IMG/VR virus record: IMGVR_UViG_3300031539_000178
Coordinates: 1 to 32,456 of that record
Strand: one strand, 5' to 3'
DNA length: 32,456 nucleotides
From: a virus
A program made the position numbers and the translations under genes. Each line of letters starts with the position of its first letter. The first letter of the stretch is position 1. Below the pieces are notes generated by a model. It made no database searches, was not told where the DNA came from, and was given only the letters and a program-made list of their open reading frames with translations. Positions 7,568 through 16,100 of the stretch are shown piece by piece.

Positions 7568-8983
7568 TTAAGGCATTCCAAATGGATTGACTTCACTAAA
7601 ATCAATTAGTTTGTCACCTTCTGTTTCAATAGTATCATTATCTGCAAATGGTGTGACAAAGTCATCTTGTTTTTGTATCATTACCGAATACAGTGCTCCA
7701 GATTCAGTTCCATAAATGGGTTCACCTGAAGTAAATTCACCAGACACAATACTAATCTCAAGTTCCAAGGTAGAAGAAGTCCATCTATTGACTCTCGCAG
7801 TTGTTCCAGAAGTCGAACCAAGTATAATCTCATTGAACAAATATGTTCCTATACCAACCGTTGCTCCAACTCCAGTAGTTGGATTATCAACAGTTCCATT
7901 AATAGGAAGATCTCCAGTAGTATAACCAGTACCAGCATGTATTAGATAGGTGTCTGTAACGTTACCAGCAACGTTAATATAACCAATACCAGTTGCTGAC
8001 GTACCTCCTCCAACTGGTGGAGAGAAAGAAATTAGTGGATTGGTCAAATATCCAGAACCACTATTGGCAACAGACACACTTTGAATAGTTCCATCTCCAA
8101 GTCGTGTTGTCGCAGCTGCTCCTGCTCCAGACTTATTAGTTAAGTTTGTGAATGATACCCAAGGAGTAACAGTATATCCACAACCAGAGTTGGACATATA
8201 AACTGCATTGATCTTTCCTCCAGACCCACCTGAGCAATTGACATAATCATTGGTGATAGAAGAAATACCGGCAGTCATAGTTCCACCAGCAGGAGCTGAT
8301 GAGAAACCTACAATTGGACTATGATTATAATTATTACCCATATTCTTAATGAATACGTCAGTAACACCACCAACAGTACAAATACCTGCTGTTACTGTTG
8401 CGGTAGAACCAGCACCAATCATCTGAAGAGTTTGAATATAACCATGATCTTGAGTATTATCATCGATTTCATCGACACCAGTATCAATAACCTCATCTTC
8501 GATACGGAACAAACTACAAGTCAGTGTATAAACGTAATTTTTTTGTAATTGGTAGAAAGGTTGCTCATGTTCGACATATTTAATCTCAAATAATCTGTCA
8601 CCAAGAGGAAAATAAATTAAATCACCTTCTTTTGGTCTTGATGTCAGTTTACCATTAGAAATAGATTTTGCTAAAGGTGAAATATAGTTCTCGTATCTTT
8701 CTTTTGAGATAATAATCTTCAAATCGTCATAATTTTGTATTCCAAACTTACTTAAAAGTGTTCCTTGACCACCATATCCTTCATAACTGTCAACATACGC
8801 CTCAATTGGGTAAGAGTTATTGAACTCCGATTCAATAACCTCTTTGATAACAGTATTTACAGTCACAAACTGTCTGGGCATATAATATACTTCAACACCA
8901 TACATCCTCAACTGTTCGTTGATAAGATCTTGAACTAAATTTTGTTCAGATTGTGATCCTTGGAGAAAAAATGGATTTAACAT
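7568..8983 (-). CDS. gp14: Neck protein gp14, enlarged by a repeat-rich insertion
   Basis: gp14 with gp13 forms the T4 neck that seals filled heads and receives tails. I start it at the ATG of 8981-8983 (MLNPFFLQGSQSEQN..., 471 aa). This ATG begins one base after the gp13 TGA stop (TGATATG), a coupled arrangement; an in-frame TTG three codons earlier is less likely. The gp14 core is clear in residues 1-180: E-Q-N-L-V-Q-D-L-I-N-E-Q, Y-G-V-E-V-Y-Y-M-P-R, Y-E-G-Y-G-G-Q-G, and L-T-S-R-P-K-E-G-D-L-I-Y-F-P. The end, FSEVNPFGMP, is also gp14-like. T4 gp14 is 256 residues. The extra length lies between core and tail, about residues 185-440, and holds four S-G-x-G-Y-type repeats and two S-G-[AT]-x-A-x-V-type elements like those in the baseplate giants. 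Confidence 0.93.
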   Translation of the reverse strand: MLNPFFLQGSQSEQNLVQDLINEQLRMYGVEVYYMPRQFVTVNTVIKEVIESEFNNSYPIEAYVDSYEGYGGQGTLLSKFGIQNYDDLKIIISKERYENYISPLAKSISNGKLTSRPKEGDLIYFPLGDRLFEIKYVEHEQPFYQLQKNYVYTLTCSLFRIEDEVIDTGVDEIDDNTQDHGYIQTLQMIGAGSTATVTAGICTVGGVTDVFIKNMGNNYNHSPIVGFSSAPAGGTMTAGISSITNDYVNCSGGSGGKINAVYMSNSGCGYTVTPWVSFTNLTNKSGAGAAATTRLGDGTIQSVSVANSGSGYLTNPLISFSPPVGGGTSATGIGYINVAGNVTDTYLIHAGTGYTTGDLPINGTVDNPTTGVGATVGIGTYLFNEIILGSTSGTTARVNRWTSSTLELEISIVSGEFTSGEPIYGTESGALYSVMIQKQDDFVTPFADNDTIETEGDKLIDFSEVNPFGMP

Positions 8984-8984
8984 A

Positions 8985-9857
8985 TCAGCCAATCATGTCC
9001 ATCGGTGGAAGTTCATAAGTATTGGACATTTTTTCTCTAATTACTTCTAATTCTTTCTCTGCATCCTCATACATTTGTCTTCCATTCAGTTCAATTCCAC
9101 CAGGTAACTTAACACCTTGAAATTTCATCATATTTTGGCCCCATTGTCTCTTAATTAGGGATGTAAGGTATGGTTTTAGGAAGGAATCATTCCAAACTCT
9201 AGTATAATCTGTACCATCCATGGCTCTGTAGCACTCAATAACCAAGAATTCACCTACTGATACAGTATCATAGTCAATATCAAGATACATTCTATCTTGT
9301 CTTTGGTTAAATCTGATATGTTTGTGAGTATTTAAGAGGAAATTCATCGTTTCCAGGTAACTCATAGTCATTGAATATGACAACATGTCATATCCAGAGG
9401 CTGCTGTGACTCCGCCCCAAAGACCGAACACATCATTTAAGAAAAATTGGTATTTTACATTAAACATACCAGATCCAAGAGTATTATTGAACTGAAAAAC
9501 CTTTTCAATTCCAATAATATCTGCAGGAACTTGTATAAAATTACTATTTTCGTAGTAAGTGAACGTTGTTGCAGTCCCAACAATGGACGTTGTTGCACTT
9601 GTGGATGCAATTCCTGTCTGATTACTTCCTGAAGCACCAGGTGGTCTTGCTTTTCCTCTATCAATATCGTCTTGAGTTAATTGATATTTGAGAAAAACCT
9701 TATTTACACCATCAAAATGTCTTTCATTAAACAACTGAACGGCATCATCAACCAAATCTTCAATTTGTTCATCGGCAACATTAATCTCCAAGACAGGATA
9801 ACCCAACTGTCTCTTACAGTAATCAATTAATTCTTGTCTAGAAGCGGGTTTAGCCAT
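8985..9857 (-). CDS. gp13: Neck protein gp13
   Basis: In T4, gp13 completes the head portal and works with gp14 in head-tail joining. This 290-residue protein (T4: 309) shows the family opening A-S-R-Q-E-L-I-D-Y-C-K-R-Q-L-G-Y-P-V-L-E-I-N-V (5-27), then D-D-A-V-Q-L-F-N-E-R-H-F-D-G (37-50). The C-terminal half carries R-F-N-Q-R-Q-D-R-M-Y-L-D (182-193) and W-G-Q-N-M-M-K-F-Q-G-V-K-L-P-G-G (239-254). A Ser/Thr/Gly-rich loop at 74-100 is variable. The gene has a CATAAATA late box 20 bases upstream and is translationally coupled to gp14. Gene order 13-14-15-16 is the T4 order. Confidence 0.95.
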   Translation of the reverse strand: MAKPASRQELIDYCKRQLGYPVLEINVADEQIEDLVDDAVQLFNERHFDGVNKVFLKYQLTQDDIDRGKARPPGASGSNQTGIASTSATTSIVGTATTFTYYENSNFIQVPADIIGIEKVFQFNNTLGSGMFNVKYQFFLNDVFGLWGGVTAASGYDMLSYSMTMSYLETMNFLLNTHKHIRFNQRQDRMYLDIDYDTVSVGEFLVIECYRAMDGTDYTRVWNDSFLKPYLTSLIKRQWGQNMMKFQGVKLPGGIELNGRQMYEDAEKELEVIREKMSNTYELPPMDMIG

Positions 9858-9876
9858 TTATAGAACATTCTTTTTT

Positions 9877-10104
9877 CTATTTATGTTTGTCCATAAAATG
9901 ATTAAGCATCATCTTAATTTCACTCAAATCACCCTTAATACTACCAAGTTCATTTTCAATGTCGTTGATTCGTTCCTTATCAGAAGAAAGTTTTTTATGA
10001 TTTGTCATATACATGTTAAAATCATTTTCATTTTTGTTAATTATAGCATTAGAACGGGTATCCCTAAAATACCCGTCCTTACCTTCAATTGGTAACATGT
10101 CCAT
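9877..10104 (-). CDS. Small coiled-coil protein at the wac position (75 aa)
   Basis: The N-terminal part (LPIEGKDGYFRDTRSNAIIN) has a G-x-[YF]-R-D-x-x-S-x-A-I-x-N motif. The C-terminal half, from about residue 38, is heptad-like (I-N-D-I-E-N-E-L, I-K-G-D-L-S-E-I-K-M-M-L), a short coiled coil. The ATG follows the stop of the DUF4815 gene after one base (TAATATG), so translation is probably coupled. An alternative ATG lies two codons in. It sits between the baseplate and neck genes, where T4 has the coiled-coil whisker gene wac. The sequence is too short to claim homology to fibritin. Similar short proteins occur in marine T4-like phages, function unknown. Confidence 0.68.
   Translation of the reverse strand: MDMLPIEGKDGYFRDTRSNAIINKNENDFNMYMTNHKKLSSDKERINDIENELGSIKGDLSEIKMMLNHFMDKHK
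9878..9885 (-). promoter_or_regulatory. Late promoter box CATAAATA
   Basis: The minus-strand CATAAATA is formed by the last codons and TAG stop of the 75-residue gene. It lies 20 bases upstream of the gp13 ATG at 9857. Confidence 0.72.
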
Positions 10105-10105
10105 A

Positions 10106-13100
10106 TTATGCTAGAGCAATTGCACGTAGGTTTCTAAACTGAGGAACAATTGACTGGTTGGTCGATGTTCCAATAATCTTGATTCTGAATGACTTGAATG
10201 CAGGAAGATTATCATTACTGAATGTATACTCTCTGAATTGGTCAATTCCTGGACTTTGAACAATAAAGTCATCATACTTAGGAATGTTTATGTCCGAAGA
10301 ACCGTCATTGTCAACCTGACTGATAAGGTTTCCATCGACATCAAAGTTACCATAACCAGGGAATGGAACAAATACAGTCTCATCTGCCAGAGAATCATCT
10401 TGATCTAATGCATAGAATACTCTAACATCATTATATCTAGAGATGTAAGCATCAAGATAAACTTTCAGACCACTTGCTGGATTCTCCAAAAGAACATTCT
10501 TACTTACATAAGTGAAGTTATTTGGATCATCAACTGTTGTATTGACTCTAGGATCAGTTGCATAATTTGTAATTGGTGCATTGACTCTGTTGGTCACAAA
10601 TACAATAGAAGAATTGTCTAGGTCAATTGCTGGTGACAATCTATTGTCTGAACTGAAGAGGTTAATACCTGCAGTAAAGGACTTATTACCAGGTTGAGTA
10701 GTGAGATATGTGTTCTCATTAATCTGAGAAGCAATCATTCTAGGATCTTCAAAGTAGTTCTTTCTGAAGTTTGCGACTTCTGTATAACCCTTATCAACAT
10801 AAGAAGCTTCTCCGCCAGAAATACTGGTCTCAGAAATGGTTCTTACCTGAATGACAACATCAGTTCCTTTCGGTTCAATAGTATTGATCTTAGGAATCAT
10901 TAGGTTGAAAGGTAAGTTGTAAGTACCTTTTGCATTAGTACCACCAGCCTTTGCATTAGTTTCAAAGTATCTTGATCCAAAAACGGTACCTGCAGACCTG
11001 TCAATACCATAATCTGTGTCGTCCATATCAATCTTGACATTATAGTAGTCAAGCCCAATAGGATTGGCCTTAGTCACATCTCCAAGATTATGTGTCCTAT
11101 TAATTCTTCTTAGTGAAACACCGTCAAGTTCATATTTATAAACCAAGTCAGAAACACTGTGACTAGTTACCTGACTATTATCAATACCTCTAGTAATACC
11201 AGTCAAAGTATTGTTGGCGACTCCAGTATAGGAAACAATTTCCTTACCAATCTTGGCATATCCTGGATTAGTAGTTCCAACACCAACACCTTCAAACTGA
11301 CCAAAGACATTTGTATTCCCAACACTAATAAGTCCAGTATCAGTTCCAGTGTAACTTACTGTCAGAGTGGAAGGTGAGACATCAGATGCAACATCTGTTA
11401 AAGTAACACGGTTGATTCTTGTATGCATTCCATGATTTCTCTGGAATACTTGCATATGAAGTCCATCACTATTAATTCTAATTGGTGCAACTGGAATTGC
11501 ATTTCCACCAATACCCGAATTAACTACAGTAGTAATACCTACCTTATTGATATAAGAGAGTTGTGTGAGAGTATCAAACTCACCCTGAACATTGTCAATA
11601 ACAAGTTCATTATTACCAGAAATCTCACCAACTGAGAGTTTCATGTTTCTTCCAAGTTGAGTATTACCAACAGTGAGAGGTCTTAAGACATCACCAACTG
11701 AGTAACCCTTACCACCAGTATTAATGGTAGCACCAACTGCAATACCACCTTCAACATAAATGTCAGCAGTTGCATTTAGTCCATTACCAGTTATTGAAGT
11801 AAGTGCAACACCTGCAAAGGTATAACCACCTGAAGAAGGTGTATAACCAATACCAGAGTTTGTAATTGTAAGTGTTGAAGTTGCAGATCCTGCATAACCT
11901 ACTAATGTTCCACGACCAGTTTTACCTACCTGTAGAATGGTATTACCAAATTCAAGTTCTGTATCTTGAAGTGTGGTTCCAATACCTACACTAATATTTC
12001 TAGAGTCGATACTGATAGCATCTTTAGAAATACGAGAAAGTGAAGTTGGAAGTGTTGGGTTGAAGAAACCAACAAAACCTTGTCCTGTAAAGTTCGCTCT
12101 ATAAACAGTGAATTTCAAGTCTTCATACTGACTTGGTGTCCAAACAGATGCGTTTTGTGACTTGAATAATGAACCAAGAATTGGTTGTGATGATACCAAT
12201 TTCTGTCCAGACTCTGATCCCAAAGTTGTAACGTCAGGTTCGCCAAGTCTAGAAATCCATACTCTATACTCTAGAGAATCTGATAAGAGAACAACAGAAT
12301 ATTCTTTCAGTCCTGCAACATATACAGGCGATTCAAATTCAACTGTTGTTGGTACAGTTCCATCAAGAGACAAGTTAATATCCTTGGGATCAACATCAAT
12401 TTCAGAATAAGGAAGAATAGTAAGGTTTGGAGTACCAATAGTAGTTTCTCTAAGTTGAACAGTAACAGGAAGTGTGTCATCCTTTTGACTGAAGAACAAA
12501 TCAATTTTTGTTATGAATATACCAGTTTCTTCACTAATGAAGAATGTCTGTGCCAGAGGGTCACGACCAGGAGGTTGCGGTGGTGAAGGAGGAGATGGTG
12601 GAGATGGTGGTGGTGGTGGTGGGTTAATAGTAACATCACTTAGAATAAGACCTGTATCAGTATCTGATAGTTGTCTATTTTCGGCAAACTCACTGTTGAC
12701 TTCAACTCTTGCATTTCTGAGTGAAAGTGTTACTTCTTGAGTATTGTCAATACTACCTTCAGAATAGAAGATCTCCTCACCTGCGGTTGTTGAGAATCCT
12801 TCAATAGGACTATTAGTTGGATCATTCGTAAGTTTGAAGGTAGATCTACCGGTTTCAAATACAGGGTTCTTGAGGTCAGATACATTAGGAACTCTGAATG
12901 ATCCAATCAATACACCAAGTTTATCAGTAACCAATCTAACAGAATTGACTACTGCAGTTGCACCACTAGTACCACCAATAAGAACCATACCAGGTCTAAC
13001 TCTACCCTCAAATTCAGGTTGATTTTCATTTTGAAGACTGAAAGTATCAACATTCAAAATTGTAGATGTTTCTGAATATGTAGCAGGAACATTATTGTTC

Positions 13101-16100
13101 CTATCATATGGACTCTCTACATAAGTATCAGATGGATTATTGTATGGGCCGTACTTATGATTTGCAGTTGCTACTCTGAATGAAATTGAAGGTAAGGTTA
13201 TTGCCTGAACATTCTCAGTATTATTGGCTGCAGCCATTTCACCATTAACAGTCTCACCCACTACAAATGTTCCACTAATCATTTGAACTTCGACCAGTTT
13301 GTTGAAGGTAAAGTTAGAAACATCTACACCATCAAAGAATGGATAAACTTGAGTGAATGGCTTCAGACGTTTTGCAGTAACTTCAATATTACGAGATCTG
13401 ATGAAGTGAACCAGTTCTCTACTTACAACTCTATCACCAAGAGTTTCATTATTGATAACTTCAGTAACAGTTGATTGTGAACCTGTTCTCTGTTGATCCA
13501 GAGAAGTGGTATTTCTAATTGTAGTTGCATTACCAGTTGCACCCCATGGTGCTCGAATTCCGGCCTGATTAATTTGTTCCCTAGAAAGTTGTCTTCTTTG
13601 ACCAGTACTGTCTGTATCAATATCAACATTGACACCGACAGTTTCCCATGAGTCCCACTGAACAGGAGTAACACCAAGTCTGGATCCATCTTCTGCAGTA
13701 GTGACTTCTGCTTGAAGTGCCGAAGCAATTGCCTCAAATGCACCTTCATTTTCTACAGTTCTGGTTTCTAGTCTATTAACATCAATCCAGATATCAACAT
13801 CCGGTTCAAGAGAAATAGAACCATTCCAGAATTGTACCAGGTAAGGAGTTACACTCTCAGTTCTAGTAGCAAATGGTTGTACCAACCAGGAAGTGTCTGT
13901 ATAATCAAGAAGTACTGTTTGTCCTTTTCTCTTAACACCTTCTGCAACAATTTCAGCGAATCTGGAATCTTGATTTGCTTGAGTTGTAGTTCCAATTCCT
14001 GCAATTGCAGTAGATGCAACCTCCAGATTGATTGCAGTCGTATAATGAGATGGTCTCAGAACTCTGTTCTTAAGATCAACACTATTTTTAACCCCAATAG
14101 TAGTATCCTGAGGATTCAAAGTAGAGAAGTTATCGATAAAGATTCCACTCTTAAATCTGTTCAGACCATTTGAGTCAGGAACAAAGAGATTTAGTGTATT
14201 AGTTTCAATCAAACTTAGAGAACTATAATACTCAAGACTCTTAATTCTCTGCTCCAACTTAGAAATATCTCTCATCTGATATCTCTTATGTTGTACAACA
14301 GACACTCTTGCAGTTTCTGTTGTGTAAAGATATGCTGGGAGGAATATGTTTGCAATATTCAAAGAACCACTAACTTCATCAGGAAGTTTTGGATCATCTG
14401 ATGGAGTACCATACTTAATACTCAATCCACCATCTGGAGAAAGATAAACTCTATCAGCTCTTCCAAGATAATAATTATAATCAAGTGTCATTGACTCATC
14501 TGATGCAATAACATTTTTTGAACTATGTTGTCCAGTTACTCCACCATCAAAATCTCTTCCATAGAACTCAAGTGGAGATCTGGAATTTGCAGTGATAGAG
14601 TAATCTTTTACTCTTGGTCTTGCATCAACTATGTCAGTATTTCTGACTCCATCAATAGCATTGATTTCTCCATTATAATCAAAAGAATTATAAGAGTTTA
14701 CAACTGTGATATCACCAGTGTCGGCAGAATCGTAGAATGCCTTAGAATAATACACTCTTAACTGTCTTACAGGTGATTTAAAACCTGGTTTCCTTATTAG
14801 TCTGGAGTAGTCATAAATGGTCTCTCTTTGACCATTATCAAATGTATATTGATCTGTAATGTTTCTGGATCCAGCTTCAAATGTACCTACAATTCCACTT
14901 ACACCAGATTGACTGAACTGAACGACCTCATTCTTCTCAAAAGAAGTATCATTCAAATAAATGAATCCAACAGTTGTATCAGTCTTTCTAGTCAGATAAA
15001 AAGCTTTTGCACCACTGATTGTACCAGTAATGGTCTCACCTATAATGAGGTCATTTGTTGTTGCTGTAGGACCATCAAGAGACCCTAGAACCATACTTGG
15101 TGATTGCGCAGGACTAGTATTGGTAGATTCAAAAATACCGTGAATTTTGACAACATCAGGAACATTCAATGAAATCACAGAGTCTTGAACTCTGGTTCCA
15201 AATGGGTAGTTACCAAAGGTAAGTCCATCATTCAGACTAGTACCTGCAAAACCTGTATTTGTACCAGATGCAGAAAGTTTGGACTTATCAACAATAAGAC
15301 TATTTGATATTGATTTTCTCTTAACCTTGACAGTAACAGAACTCTTTCTCAGAGTTGTGATTAGGATTGAACCTGCAGAATCTGCACCAGAAAGACCAAT
15401 GATTTGAATAGTAGTAGAACCATTGGTAAGAACAACCTTATCAGAAGTCAGAACCTCTGTGGTTCCATTAGAGCGAATAAGAATATATCTCTCTTCATCA
15501 AATGGTAGGAAGGTTTCATTTGTTCCTGCATCAATTGCTGGAGTCTCTCCTTCAGCACTAATTGAAGTTTGGAACTGTTTTCTAATGACAAGATTAGAAG
15601 AACTAAGATCAACAGAAGATAGATTTTTCTTGGGAAAAATACTATAAAGAGACTGATTGGTGGATTCATTTCCACTTCCAAAGTTTCTTTGAACCTTACT
15701 ATTAACAATTGCTAGATCATTTACACTAGTAAGTACAGAAGGAACAGAACCTTCGACAACACCAGTGACTGTAGCAACACCGACAATTTTTAAAGCAGAT
15801 CCACTATTCTCAGTAATTCTACCAAGAGAAGGAACCGAACTAGAAATTGTGGTGTATTTTACCAGATTACCAACAGTAGCAATACCAATAAAGGATGTGG
15901 TTGCAGTTGTAATAGTTGAGATACCAGTCGCGGTATCACCAGCAGTCAAGGTTGCATTTCCAATAACAAAATTAGATTTTGGAACAATATTGGCAGTAAA
16001 CGTATTTGCTGCACCAACAATACCATAAACTGACTGAATATCAGAGTTACCATATGATCTAGAATCAATTACATATCTGTCATTATCCTTAACACCGTTA

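Noticed and set aside
8984-8992. TTG start for gp14 at 8992
   Set aside because: The ATG at 8983 gives the usual gp14 opening MLNPFF and sits one base after the gp13 stop; the TTG would need an 8-base overlap and has no clear ribosome-binding site.
11133-11140. A perfect TATAAATA on the minus strand inside the DUF4815 gene
   Set aside because: It encodes Y-K-Y in a conserved module and is about 1 kb from the next start codon, so chance coding is the simpler explanation.
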